This document shows positions 8,829 to 23,535 of a stretch of DNA of 64,000 bases, in pieces. The position numbers and the translations under genes were made by a program. Within the stretch, counting starts at the first letter, position 1. Each line of letters opens with the position of its first letter. The notes beneath the pieces were generated by a model. It had not been told where the DNA came from and ran no database searches. It worked only from the letters and a program-made list of their open reading frames with translations. Origin of the DNA: Flabesymbios commensalis (taxonomy: Eukaryota; Annelida; Polychaeta; Terebellida; Flabelligeridae); the NCBI GenBank assembly GCA_964017125.1, contig CAXHKU010000940.1, positions 1 to 64,000 of the forward strand, read 5' to 3'.

Positions 8829-11777
8829 TACAAGCGTTCTTGCTATTAGCTGTTGTGAAGTCTGTGTGGTCAGATTATGAAAACTATACCAGACTCAGTG
8901 TTTAGGTCGTCATCAACACCAATCTGGATTATAATCATCATTTGGGTTGGAGCCTGTCGAGTTGGGCACATAAGCTACAGGCTTTGATTTATCTGCTGAT
9001 TAATAATGTAGATTTGGTGCAGTTGCACGGCCAAATAGATGCTTAGTCTATATAAGTTTCATTATTTGGCAATGCGGGACTACTTTTCAATAACCAATAG
9101 CAAATAGTGCTTCAATTTGTGTGAAACAGGTATATAATGTGTATATTAGACATTTTGTGATGCGAATAAGATAAAATACTTCACAGTCCAATACGCATAC
9201 TATATTTATTTATATATATATATAGTAGTGATCTGGAAAAGTAAGTTTCTAGCAGGCAAAGTATGAGCACTATGTCGGTTGCCTCACAGGTTAGGTCTGA
9301 AAATACATCACTCCACAAACGCAAACAGGCAGACTTGGCCCCGGAAACGGATTGTTATTGCAATCCACCATTAAAGTCTAATTGGAAAGTATTGGTCAAC
9401 GTGGAATAAGATTGGAAGCATCCTGTATCAAATCAACTGTACAGATCATCAATGCAGAGAGGGTGAGATGCCAGTGGAGTTGGCACTGAGAAGGGTTGCT
9501 GTAGACATCCAAGAGGAACTTTTTCATTACACTATTGTTCCAATTGGTATTAAAGTAATTTATTTTAAAAATAAATTAAAACAAAATTACTTTTAGTTTT
9601 AAAATTAGATTTCATACATTGACACAACACTTCAATTAAAATTACAATTAAATTACTTTAAAGTAAAATCAGCTTCAAATTAAAAGTAGGATTAAAATAA
9701 ACTTAGAATTCACAATTAAAATAGCACTGTGCTGTGTCAATGAGGGCGAATTCGACTTGGACAGAACGCCATTTCGGATGGGAAATCTGCAGACAGTCTT
9801 GGCGGCAGATATAGTCAAATTTAATTCTGGAGTAGATAATCTGCCAATCCAGTCTGCACGACGGTTTAGGTATAGTGATCTGCATGAGGATTACTGACGT
9901 GTAGTTGTTTAGACAAAGGTATCTCTGTTTCAGAATTGAACTTTGACGCTGTGGACATTTTGTTCGTGCTTTAAGCAATTGGAACTTTGCTCTTGGACCA
10001 TAGTATCTATCTGAAATGCATTTGTTTTAATCAAGTCATTAATTGCCTAAAATGCAAGGTGTACATCTATGCCGCACAAATGACAGTTTTTACACTTTTG
10101 CATACCGTGAAGGATGCAGCTGTACTTCCAGGTAACCAGCCCTTTTTCAAATGCATATCTGCTTGGATCACGTAATATGGCGAAATTCTGATTAGAAATC
10201 ATAGTTCAGGTCGGTTCCAATTATGGCCCAACTCGATTGGGATCAATTTGTGTTGTGGGTTCGAACTCGGTGTGGAGACAGAATACATGCTCTAACAGGC
10301 AGTGCGTTTGGAAAAGGTTTCTTTACCTGGCAGTATAACCTGGTCTCCAACAAAAGGAGGAAGTGAACAAAGCCTAAACTTGTGCAATATATGTGTATAC
10401 CAGGTGTATTTTATAAAATGTGATAAGAGGCGAGCAAATAAGTTGAAAGGTGGATCAGCTAGGTCTCTAGTTGTAATGTTCAGCACGTCGTTAATTAAAT
10501 TTAACGTCAAATTAGATGCCTATTTTAACTTAAGTTTTCTACATAATTAAACAATTTATTCTCACTAGCATCTGTAAATGGCAGCTTTGTTATTTATATT
10601 TTTTTGTGATTACAGACGCCGATTAGGAAATATCAACATGCAAGAGGTCACTTATAAAGGTATGCTAAGTGTCTGAAGCAAACTAAATAACTTTTAATTA
10701 GATTAAAAATCGGAATGAGGTTCTGAGAACTAACTCGATTCGGTGTCAATTTTGATCTTATTGCTGGTCTGTGCACCTCACTTGGCACACATTTGTTTCA
10801 ATCCAAAATTCGGTTAACTCAGATAATAACATTCCTGATTCAAGAATACTATGATTTACACTTTTTTAATCACCGGATAATCGGTTCAAATTTGCAAAAA
10901 TTCAAGATGGCAGACAAAAAAACAAATGGCCGATTGTCATTAAGGCTTTTGAAACGTGCACAGGAGAAGCAAAGCGAGTCATCGTCTCAACTGTGTACCA
11001 TCACCATTTCACCGTTTACGGCGAAGGGGCACAGCCCCTTTCGAAACCCCATGAACATAGTTTTAGAGTAGGCGCGCGCGGAAATGGGTCACTTTTTAGG
11101 GTAAGGAAAGTTTTTTTCCCCAGAGAAAAACACGAAACAACAATACAGCCAACAAAATGCGCCAATTGTTATAAGGTTTTTGAAACGTGCACACGAGAAG
11201 CAAAGCGAGCCATTGTCTCAACTGTGTACCATTACCGTTTACATTATTAAACAATTTGTTCTCACTAGCATCTACTGCTTTATTATTTATTTATATTTTT
11301 TGTGATTACAGACGCCGATTAGGAAATATCAACACGCAGTTGAAGATGAGACGTACTACTCGCAAGAGGTCACCTGAAGAGGTATGCTAAGTGTTTTGAA
11401 TAAAACTAAATAACTTTTAATTACATTAAAAGTAGGAATGAGGTTCTAAGAACCAGCTCCATTTGGTGTTAATTTCGATCTTATTGCTAATCTGTACAGC
11501 TGACTTGGCACAGAGTTATTTCAATCTAAAACTTAGTCGACTAATCTGCCAACATAGATTGCATGGTGGATTGTGATACTGATTTGAATTCGGATTGCTA
11601 GTCTTGTCTGTTTATGTGATGGAATGATGTAATTTTAGAAATGGCCTTACAGGAACTGACGTGCTTGTTCTTGCCAGATTTGGACTTCCTTTTAAAGGTT
11701 ATAGTATTTGGCTTGAAATAATTTATTCAATTCAAATTGCATAATGTCTATAAAGCAATGTACACTGTTTTTACGAA
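8829..11777 (+). repeat. Array unit 4 (2949 bp, majority form)
   Basis: Full-length unit with the majority base at every diagnostic site I compared. It is useful as a consensus representative. Confidence 0.95.
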
Positions 11778-14726
11778 TACAAGCGTTCTTGCTATTAGCT
11801 GTTGTGAAGTCTGTGTGGTCAGATTATGAAAACTATACCAGACTCAGTGTTTAGGTCGTCATCAACACCAATCTGGATTATAATCATCATTTGGGTTGGA
11901 GCCTGTCGAGTTGGGCACATAAGCTACAGGCTTTGATTTATCTGCTGATTAATAATGTAGATTTGGTGCAGTTGCACGGCCAAATAGATGCTTAGTCTAT
12001 ATAAGTTTCATTATTTGGCAATGCGGGACTACTTTTCAATAACCAATAGCAAATAGTGCTTCAATTTGTGTGAAACAGGTATATAATGTGTATATTAGAC
12101 ATTTTGTGATGCGAATAAGATAAAATACTTCACAGTCCAATACGCATACTATATTTATTTATATATATATATAGTAGTGATCTGGAAAAGTAAGTTTCTA
12201 GCAGGCAAAGTATGAGCACTATGTCGGTTGCCTCACAGGTTAGGTCTGAAAATACATCACTCCACAAACGCAAACAGGCAGACTTGGCCCCGGAAACGGA
12301 TTGTTATTGCAATCCACCATTAAAGTCTAATTGGAAAGTATTGGTCAACGTGGAATAAGATTGGAAGCATCCTGTATCAAATCAACTGTACAGATCATCA
12401 ATGCAGAGAGGGTGAGATGCCAGTGGAGTTGGCACTGAGAAGGGTTGCTGTAGACATCCAAGAGGAACTTTTTCATTACACTATTGTTCCAATTGGTATT
12501 AAAGTAATTTATTTTAAAAATAAATTAAAACAAAATTACTTTTAGTTTTAAAATTAGATTTCATACATTGACACAACACTTCAATTAAAATTACAATTAA
12601 ATTACTTTAAAGTAAAATCAGCTTCAAATTAAAAGTAGGATTAAAATAAACTTAGAATTCACAATTAAAATAGCACTGTGCTGTGTCAATGAGGGCGAAT
12701 TCGACTTGGACAGAACGCCATTTCGGATGGGAAATCTGCAGACAGTCTTGGCGGCAGATATAGTCAAATTTAATTCTGGAGTAGATAATCTGCCAATCCA
12801 GTCTGCACGACGGTTTAGGTATAGTGATCTGCATGAGGATTACTGACGTGTAGTTGTTTAGACAAAGGTATCTCTGTTTCAGAATTGAACTTTGACGCTG
12901 TGGACATTTTGTTCGTGCTTTAAGCAATTGGAACTTTGCTCTTGGACCATAGTATCTATCTGAAATGCATTTGTTTTAATCAAGTCATTAATTGCCTAAA
13001 ATGCAAGGTGTACATCTATGCCGCACAAATGACAGTTTTTACACTTTTGCATACCGTGAAGGATGCAGCTGTACTTCCAGGTAACCAGCCCTTTTTCAAA
13101 TGCATATCTGCTTGGATCACGTAATATGGCGAAATTCTGATTAGAAATCATAGTTCAGGTCGGTTCCAATTATGGCCCAACTCGATTGGGATCAATTTGT
13201 GTTGTGGGTTCGAACTCGGTGTGGAGACAGAATACATGCTCTAACAGGCAGTGCGTTTGGAAAAGGTTTCTTTACCTGGCAGTATAACCTGGTCTCCAAC
13301 AAAAGGAGGAAGTGAACAAAGCCTAAACTTGTGCAATATATGTGTATACCAGGTGTATTTTATAAAATGTGATAAGAGGCGAGCAAATAAGTTGAAAGGT
13401 GGATCAGCTAGGTCTCTAGTTGTAATGTTCAGCACGTCGTTAATTAAATTTAACGTCAAATTAGATGCCTATTTTAACTTAAGTTTTCTACATAATTAAA
13501 CAATTTATTCTCACTAGCATCTGTAAATGGCAGCTTTGTTATTTATATTTTTTTGTGATTACAGACGCCGATTAGGAAATATCAACATGCAAGAGGTCAC
13601 TTATAAAGGTATGCTAAGTGTCTGAAGCAAACTAAATAACTTTTAATTAGATTAAAAATCGGAATGAGGTTCTGAGAACTAACTCGATTCGGTGTCAATT
13701 TTGATCTTATTGCTGGTCTGTGCACCTCACTTGGCACACATTTGTTTCAATCCAAAATTCGGTTAACTCAGATAATAACATTCCTGATTCAAGAATACTA
13801 TGATTTACACTTTTTTAATCACCGGATAATCGGTTCAAATTTGCAAAAATTCAAGATGGCAGACAAAAAAACAAATGGCCGATTGTCATTAAGGCTTTTG
13901 AAACGTGCACAGGAGAAGCAAAGCGAGTCATCGTCTCAACTGTGTACCATCACCATTTCACCGTTTACGGCGAAGGGGCACAGCCCCTTTCGAAACCCCA
14001 TGAACATAGTTTTAGAGTAGGCGCGCGCGGAAATGGGTCACTTTTTAGGGTAAGGAAAGTTTTTTTCCCCAGAGAAAAACACGAAACAACAATACAGCCA
14101 ACAAAATGCGCCAATTGTTATAAGGTTTTTGAAACGTGCACACGAGAAGCAAAGCGAGCCATTGTCTCAACTGTGTACCATTACCGTTTACATTATTAAA
14201 CAATTTGTTCTCACTAGCATCTACTGCTTTATTATTTATTTATATTTTTTGTGATTACAGACGCCGATTAGGAAATATCAACACGCAGTTGAAGATGAGA
14301 CGTACTACTCGCAAGAGGTCACCTGAAGAGGTATGCTAAGTGTTTTGAATAAAACTAAATAACTTTTAATTACATTAAAAGTAGGAATGAGGTTCTAAGA
14401 ACCAGCTCCATTTGGTGTTAATTTCGATCTTATTGCTAATCTGTACAGCTGACTTGGCACAGAGTTATTTCAATCTAAAACTTAGTCGACTAATCTGCCA
14501 ACATAGATTGCATGGTGGATTGTGATACTGATTTGAATTCGGATTGCTAGTCTTGTCTGTTTATGTGATGGAATGATGTAATTTTAGAAATGGCCTTACA
14601 GGAACTGACGTGCTTGTTCTTGCCAGATTTGGACTTCCTTTTAAAGGTTATAGTATTTGGCTTGAAATAATTTATTCAATTCAAATTGCATAATGTCTAT
14701 AAAGCAATGTACACTGTTTTTACGAA
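11778..14726 (+). repeat. Array unit 5 (2949 bp, majority form)
   Basis: Full-length unit. I saw no difference from unit 4 at the diagnostic sites. Confidence 0.95.
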
Positions 14727-17656
14727 TACAAGCGTTCTTGCTATTAGCTGTTGTGAAGTCTGTGTGGTCAGATTATGAAAACTATACCAGACTCAGTGTT
14801 TAGGTCGTCATCAACACCAATCTGGATTATAATCATCATTTGGGTTGGAGCCTGTCGAGTTGGGCACATAAGCTACAGGCTTTGATTTATCTGCTGATTA
14901 ATAATGTAGATTTGGTGCAGTTGCACGGCCAAATAGATGCTTAGTCTATATAAGTTTCATTATTTGGCAATGCGGGACTACTTTTCAATAACCAATAGCA
15001 AATAGTGCTTCAATTTGTGTGAAACAGGTATATAATGTGTATATTAGACATTTTGTGATGCGAATAAGATAAAATACTTCACAGTCCAATACGCATACTA
15101 TATTTATTTATATATATATATAGTAGTGATCTGGAAAAGTAAGTTTCTAGCAGGCAAAGTATGAGCACTATGTCGGTTGCCTCACAGGTTAGGTCTGAAA
15201 ATACATCACTCCACAAACGCAAACAGGCAGACTTGGCCCCGGAAACGGATTGTTATTGCAATCCACCATTAAAGTCTAATTGGAAAGTATTGGTCAACGT
15301 GGAATAAGATTGGAAGCATCCTGTATCAAATCAACTGTACAGATCATCAATGCAGAGAGGGTGAGATGCCAGTGGAGTTGGCACTGAGAAGGGTTGCTGT
15401 AGACATCCAAGAGGAACTTTTTCATTACACTATTGTTCCAATTGGTATTAAAGTAATTTATTTTAAAAATAAATTAAAACAAAATTACTTTTAGTTTTAA
15501 AATTAGATTTCATACATTGACACAACACTTCAATTAAAATTACAATTAAATTACTTTAAAGTAAAATCAGCTTCAAATTAAAAGTAGGATTAAAATAAAC
15601 TTAGAATTCACAATTAAAATAGCACTGTGCTGTGTCAATGAGGGCGAATTCGACTTGGACAGAACGCCATTTCGGATGGGAAATCTGCAGACAGTCTTGG
15701 CGGCAGATATAGTCAAATTTAATTCTGGAGTAGATAATCTGCCAATCCAGTCTGCACGACGGTTTAGGTATAGTGATCTGCATGAGGATTACTGACGTGT
15801 AGTTGTTTAGACAAAGGTATCTCTGTTTCAGAATTGAACTTTGACGCTGTGGACATTTTGTTCGTGCTTTAAGCAATTGGAACTTTGCTCTTGGACCATA
15901 GTATCTATCTGAAATGCATTTGTTTTAATCAAGTCATTAATTGCCTAAAATGCAAGGTGTACATCTATGCCGCACAAATGACAGTTTTTACACTTTTGCA
16001 TACCGTGAAGGATGCAGCTGTACTTCCAGGTAACCAGCCCTTTTTCAAATGCATATCTGCTTGGATCACGTAATATGGCGAAATTCTGATTAGAAATCAT
16101 AGTTCAGGTCGGTTCCAATTATGGCCCAACTCGATTGGGATCAATTTGTGTTGTGGGTTCGAACTCGGTGTGGAGACAGAATACATGCTCTAACAGGCAG
16201 TGCGTTTGGAAAAGGTTTCTTTACCTGGCAGTATAACCTGGTCTCCAACAAAAGGAGGAAGTGAACAAAGCCTAAACTTGTGCAATATATGTGTATACCA
16301 GGTGTATTTTATAAAATGTGATAAGAGGCGAGCAAATAAGTTGAAAGGTGGATCAGCTAGGTCTCTAGTTGTAATGTTCAGCACGTCGTTAATTAAATTT
16401 AACGTCAAATTAGATGCCTATTTTAACTTAAGTTTTCTACATAATTAAACAATTTATTCTCACTAGCATCTGTAAATGGCAGCTTTGTTATTTATATTTT
16501 TTTGTGATTACAGACGCCGATTAGGAAATATCAACATGCAAGAGGTCACTTATAAAGGTATGCTAAGTGTCTGAAGCAAACTAAATAACTTTTAATTAGA
16601 TTAAAAATCGGAATGAGGTTCTGAGAACTAACTCGATTCGGTGTCAATTTTGATCTTATTGCTGGTCTGTGCACCTCACTTGGCACACATTTGTTTCAAT
16701 CCAAAATTCGGTTAACTCAGATAATAACATTCCTGATTCAAGAATACTATGATTTACACTTTTTTAATCACCGGATAATCGGTTCAAATTTGCAAAAATT
16801 CAAGATGGCAGACAAAAAAACAAATGGCCGATTGTCATTAAGGCTTTTGAAACGTGCACAGGAGAAGCAAAGCGAGTCATCGTCTCAACTGTGTACCATC
16901 ACCATTTCACCGTTTACGGCGAAGGGGCACAGCCCCTTTCGAAACCCCATGAACATAGTTTTAGAGTAGGCGCGCGCGGAAATGGGTCACTTTTTAGGGT
17001 AAGGAAAGTTTTTTTCCCCAGAGAAAAACACGAAACAACAATACAGCCAACAAAATGCGCCAATTGTTATAAGGTTTTTGAAACGTGCACACGAGAAGCA
17101 AAGCGAGCCATTGTCTCAACTGTGTACCATTACCGTTTACATTATTAAACAATTTGTTCTCACTAGCATCTACTGCTTTATTATTTATTTATATTTTTTG
17201 TGATTACAGACGCCGATTAGGAAATATCAACACGCAGTTGAAGATGAGACGTACTACTCGCAAGAGGTCACCTGAAGAGGTATGCTAAGTGTTTTGAATA
17301 AAACTAAATAACTTTTAATTACATTAAAAGTAGGAATGAGGTTCTAAGAAATTTCGATCTTATTGCTAATCTGTACAGCTGACTTGGCACAGAGTTATTT
17401 CAATCTAAAACTTAGTCGACTAATCTGCCAACATAGATTGCATGGTGGATTGTGATACTGATTTGAATTCGGATTGCTAGTCTTGTCTGTTTATGTGATG
17501 GAATGATGTAATTTTAGAAATGGCCTTACAGGAACTGACGTGCTTGTTCTTGCCAGATTTGGACTTCCTTTTAAAGGTTATAGTATTTGGCTTGAAATAA
17601 TTTATTCAATTCAAATTGCATAATGTCTATAAAGCAATGTACACTGTTTTTACGAA
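14727..17656 (+). repeat. Array unit 6 (2930 bp, 19-bp deletion form)
   Basis: Carries the same 19-bp deletion as unit 1, with its junction at 17350/17351. Other diagnostic sites are majority. Confidence 0.95.
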
Positions 17657-20586
17657 TACAAGCGTTCTTGCTATTAGCTGTTGTGAAGTCTGTGTGGTCA
17701 GATTATGAAAACTATACCAGACTCAGTGTTTAGGTCGTCATCAACACCAATCTGGATTATAATCATCATTTGGGTTGGAGCCTGTCGAGTTGGGCACATA
17801 AGCTACAGGCTTTGATTTATCTGCTGATTAATAATGTAGATTTGGTGCAGTTGCACGGCCAAATAGATGCTTAGTCTATATAAGTTTCATTATTTGGCAA
17901 TGCGGGACTACTTTTCAATAACCAATAGCAAATAGTGCTTCAATTTGTGTGAAACAGGTATATAATGTGTATATTAGACATTTTGTGATGCGAATAAGAT
18001 AAAATACTTCACAGTCCAATACGCATACTATATTTATTTATATATATATATAGTAGTGATCTGGAAAAGTAAGTTTCTAGCAGGCAAAGTATGAGCACTA
18101 TGTCGGTTGCCTCACAGGTTAGGTCTGAAAATACATCACTCCACAAACGCAAACAGGCAGACTTGGCCCCGGAAACGGATTGTTATTGCAATCCACCATT
18201 AAAGTCTAATTGGAAAGTATTGGTCAACGTGGAATAAGATTGGAAGCATCCTGTATCAAATCAACTGTACAGATCATCAATGCAGAGAGGGTGAGATGCC
18301 AGTGGAGTTGGCACTGAGAAGGGTTGCTGTAGACATCCAAGAGGAACTTTTTCATTACACTATTGTTCCAATTGGTATTAAAGTAATTTATTTTAAAAAT
18401 AAATTAAAACAAAATTACTTTTAGTTTTAAAATTAGATTTCATACATTGACACAACACTTCAATTAAAATTACAATTAAATTACTTTAAAGTAAAATCAG
18501 CTTCAAATTAAAAGTAGGATTAAAATAAACTTAGAATTCACAATTAAAATAGCACTGTGCTGTGTCAATGAGGGCGAATTCGACTTGGACAGAACGCCAT
18601 TTCGGATGGGAAATCTGCAGACAGTCTTGGCGGCAGATATAGTCAAATTTAATTCTGGAGTAGATAATCTGCCAATCCAGTCTGCACGACGGTTTAGGTA
18701 TAGTGATCTGCATGAGGATTACTGACGTGTAGTTGTTTAGACAAAGGTATCTCTGTTTCAGAATTGAACTTTGACGCTGTGGACATTTTGTTCGTGCTTT
18801 AAGCAATTGGAACTTTGCTCTTGGACCATAGTATCTATCTGAAATGCATTTGTTTTAATCAAGTCATTAATTGCCTAAAATGCAAGGTGTACATCTATGC
18901 CGCACAAATGACAGTTTTTACACTTTTGCATACCGTGAAGGATGCAGCTGTACTTCCAGGTAACCAGCCCTTTTTCAAATGCATATCTGCTTGGATCACG
19001 TAATATGGCGAAATTCTGATTAGAAATCATAGTTCAGGTCGGTTCCAATTATGGCCCAACTCGATTGGGATCAATTTGTGTTGTGGGTTCGAACTCGGTG
19101 TGGAGACAGAATACATGCTCTAACAGGCAGTGCGTTTGGAAAAGGTTTCTTTACCTGGCAGTATAACCTGGTCTCCAACAAAAGGAGGAAGTGAACAAAG
19201 CCTAAACTTGTGCAATATATGTGTATACCAGGTGTATTTTATAAAATGTGATAAGAGGCGAGCAAATAAGTTGAAAGGTGGATCAGCTAGGTCTCTAGTT
19301 GTAATGTTCAGCACGTCGTTAATTAAATTTAACGTCAAATTAGATGCCTATTTTAACTTAAGTTTTCTACATAATTAAACAATTTATTCTCACTAGCATC
19401 TGTAAATGGCAGCTTTGTTATTTATATTTTTTTGTGATTACAGACGCCGATTAGGAAATATCAACATGCAAGAGGTCACTTATAAAGGTATGCTAAGTGT
19501 CTGAAGCAAACTAAATAACTTTTAATTAGATTAAAAATCGGAATGAGGTTCTGAGAACTAACTCGATTCGGTGTCAATTTTGATCTTATTGCTGGTCTGT
19601 GCACCTCACTTGGCACACATTTGTTTCAATCCAAAATTCGGTTAACTCAGATAATAACATTCCTGATTCAAGAATACTATGATTTACACTTTTTTAATCA
19701 CCGGATAATCGGTTCAAATTTGCAAAAATTCAAGATGGCAGACAAAAAAACAAATGGCCGATTGTCATTAAGGCTTTTGAAACGTGCACAGGAGAAGCAA
19801 AGCGAGTCATCGTCTCAACTGTGTACCATCACCATTTCACCGTTTACGGCGAAGGGGCACAGCCCCTTTCGAAACCCCATGAACATAGTTTTAGAGTAGG
19901 CGCGCGCGGAAATGGGTCACTTTTTAGGGTAAGGAAAGTTTTTTTCCCCAGAGAAAAACACGAAACAACAATACAGCCAACAAAATGCGCCAATTGTTAT
20001 AAGGTTTTTGAAACGTGCACACGAGAAGCAAAGCGAGCCATTGTCTCAACTGTGTACCATTACCGTTTACATTATTAAACAATTTGTTCTCACTAGCATC
20101 TACTGCTTTATTATTTATTTATATTTTTTGTGATTACAGACGCCGATTAGGAAATATCAACACGCAGTTGAAGATGAGACGTACTACTCGCAAGAGGTCA
20201 CCTGAAGAGGTATGCTAAGTGTTTTGAATAAAACTAAATAACTTTTAATTACATTAAAAGTAGGAATGAGGTTCTAAGAAATTTCGATCTTATTGCTAAT
20301 CTGTACAGCTGACTTGGCACAGAGTTATTTCAATCTAAAACTTAGTCGACTAATCTGCCAACATAGATTGCATGGTGGATTGTGATACTGATTTGAATTC
20401 GGATTGCTAGTCTTGTCTGTTTATGTGATGGAATGATGTAATTTTAGAAATGGCCTTACAGGAACTGACGTGCTTGTTCTTGCCAGATTTGGACTTCCTT
20501 TTAAAGGTTATAGTATTTGGCTTGAAATAATTTATTCAATTCAAATTGCATAATGTCTATAAAGCAATGTACACTGTTTTTACGAA
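17657..20586 (+). repeat. Array unit 7 (2930 bp, 19-bp deletion form)
   Basis: Same form as unit 6, with the deletion junction at 20280/20281. The two adjacent identical short units suggest a local duplication. Confidence 0.95.
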
Positions 20587-23535
20587 TACAAGCGTTCTTG
20601 CTATTAGCTGTTGTGAAGTCTGTGTGGTCAGATTATGAAAACTATACCAGACTCAGTGTTTAGGTCGTCATCAACACCAATCTGGATTATAATCATCATT
20701 TGGGTTGGAGCCTGTCGATTTGGGCACATAAGCTACAGGCTTTGATTTATCTGCTGATTAATAATGTAGATTTGGTGCAGTTGCACGGCCAAATAGATGC
20801 TTAGTCTATATAAGTTTCATTATTTGGCAATGCGGGACTACTTTTCAATAACCAATAGCAAATAGTGCTTCAATTTGTGTGAAACAGGTATATAATGTGT
20901 ATATTAGACATTTTGTGATGCGAATAAGATAAAATACTTCACAGTCCAATACGCATACTATATTTATTTATATATATATATAGTAGTGATCTGGAAAAGT
21001 AAGTTTCTAGCAGGCAAAGTATGAGCACTATGTCGGTTGCCTCACAGGTTAGGTCTGAAAATACATCACTCCACAAACGCAAACAGGCAGACTTGGCCCC
21101 GGAAACGGATTGTTATTGCAATCCACCATTAAAGTCTAATTGGAGAGTATTGGTCAACGTGGAATAAGATTGGAAGCATCCTGTATCAAATCAACTGTAC
21201 AGATCATCAATGCAGAGAGGGTGAGATGCCAGTGGAGTTGGCACTGAGAAGGGTTGCTGTAGACATCCAAGAGGAACTTTTTCATTACACTATTGTTCCA
21301 ATTGGTATTAAAGTAATTTATTTTAAAAATAAATTAAAACAAAATTACTTTTAGTTTTAAAATTAGATTTCATACATTGACACAACACTTCAATTAAAAT
21401 TACAATTAAATTACTTTAAAGTAAAATCAGCTTCAAATTAAAAGTAGGATTAAAATAAACTTAGAATTCACAATTAAAATAGCACTGTGCTGTGTCAATG
21501 AGGGCGAATTCGACTTGGACAGAACGCCATTTCGGATGGGAAATCTGCAGACAGTCTTGGCGGCAGATATAGTCAAATTTAATTCTGGAGTAGATAATCT
21601 GCCAATCCAGTCTGCACGACGGTTTAGGTATAGTGATCTGCATGAGGATTACTGACGTGTAGTTGTTTAGACAAAGGTATCTCTGTTTCAGAATTGAACT
21701 TTGACGCTGTGGACATTTTGTTCGTGCTTTAAGCAATTGGAACTTTGCTCTTGGACCATAGTATCTATCTGAAATGCATTTGTTTTAATCAAGTCATTAA
21801 TTGCCTAAAATGCAAGGTGTACATCTATGCCGCACAAATGACAGTTTTTACACTTTTGCATACCGTGAAGGATGCAGCTGTACTTCCAGGTAACCAGCCC
21901 TTTTTCAAATGCATATCTGCTTGGATCACGTAATATGGCGAAATTCTGATTAGAAATCATAGTTCAGGTCGGTTCCAATTATGGCCCAACTCGATTGGGA
22001 TCAATTTGTGTTGTGGGTTCGAACTCGGTGTGGAGACAGAATACATGCTCTAACAGGCAGTGCGTTTGGAAAAGGTTTCTTTACCTGGCAGTATAACCTG
22101 GTCTCCAACAAAAGGAGGAAGTGAACAAAGCCTAAACTTGTGCAATATATGTGTATACCAGGTGTATTTTATAAAATGTGATAAGAGGCGAGCAAATAAG
22201 TTGAAAGGTGGATCAGCTAGGTCTCTAGTTGTAATGTTCAGCACGTCGTTAATTAAATTTAACGTCAAATTAGATGCCTATTTTAACTTAAGTTTTCTAC
22301 ATAATTAAACAATTTATTCTCACTAGCATCTGTAAATGGCAGCTTTGTTATTTATATTTTTTTGTGATTACAGACGCCGATTAGGAAATATCAACATGCA
22401 AGAGGTCACTTATAAAGGTATGCTAAGTGTCTGAAGCAAACTAAATAACTTTTAATTAGATTAAAAATCGGAATGAGGTTCTGAGAACTAACTCGATTCG
22501 GTGTCAATTTTGATCTTATTGCTGGTCTGTGCACCTCACTTGGCACACATTTGTTTCAATCCAAAATTCGGTTAACTCAGATAATAACATTCCTGATTCA
22601 AGAATACTATGATTTACACTTTTTTAATCACCGGATAATCGGTTCAAATTTGCAAAAATTCAAGATGGCAGACAAAAAAACAAATGGCCGATTGTCATTA
22701 AGGCTTTTGAAACGTGCACAGGAGAAGCAAAGCGAGTCATCGTCTCAACTGTGTACCATCACCATTTCACCGTTTACGGCGAAGGGGCACAGCCCCTTTC
22801 GAAACCCCATGAACATAGTTTTAGAGTAGGCGCGCGCGGAAATGGGTCACTTTTTAGGGTAAGGAAAGTTTTTTTCCCCAGAGAAAAACACGAAACAACA
22901 ATACAGCCAACAAAATGCGCCAATTGTTATAAGGTTTTTGAAACGTGCACACGAGAAGCAAAGCGAGCCATTGTCTCAACTGTGTACCATTACCGTTTAC
23001 ATTATTAAACAATTTGTTCTCACTAGCATCTACTGCTTTATTATTTATTTATATTTTTTGTGATTACAGACGCCGATTAGGAAATATCAACACGCAGTTG
23101 AAGATGAGACGTACTACTCGCAAGAGGTCACCTGAAGAGGTATGCTAAGTGTTTTGAATAAAACTAAATAACTTTTAATTACATTAAAAGTAGGAATGAG
23201 GTTCTAAGAACCAGCTCCATTTGGTGTTAATTTCGATCTTATTGCTAATCTGTACAGCTGACTTGGCACAGAGTTATTTCAATCTAAAACTTAGTCGACT
23301 AATCTGCCAACATAGATTGCATGGTGGATTGTGATACTGATTTGAATTCGGATTGCTAGTCTTGTCTGTTTATGTGATGGAATGATGTAATTTTAGAAAT
23401 GGCCTTACAGGAACTGACGTGCTTGTTCTTGCCAGATTTGGACTTCCTTTTAAAGGTTATAGTATTTGGCTTGAAATAATTTATTCAATTCAAATTGCAT
23501 AATGTCTATAAAGCAATGTACACTGTTTTTACGAA
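20587..23535 (+). repeat. Array unit 8 (2949 bp, two private changes)
   Basis: Full-length unit with the 19 bases present, lying between two runs of the deleted form. It has private T at 20719 (CGATTTGGG) and private G at 21145 (TGGAGAGTAT), not seen in any other unit. Confidence 0.95.
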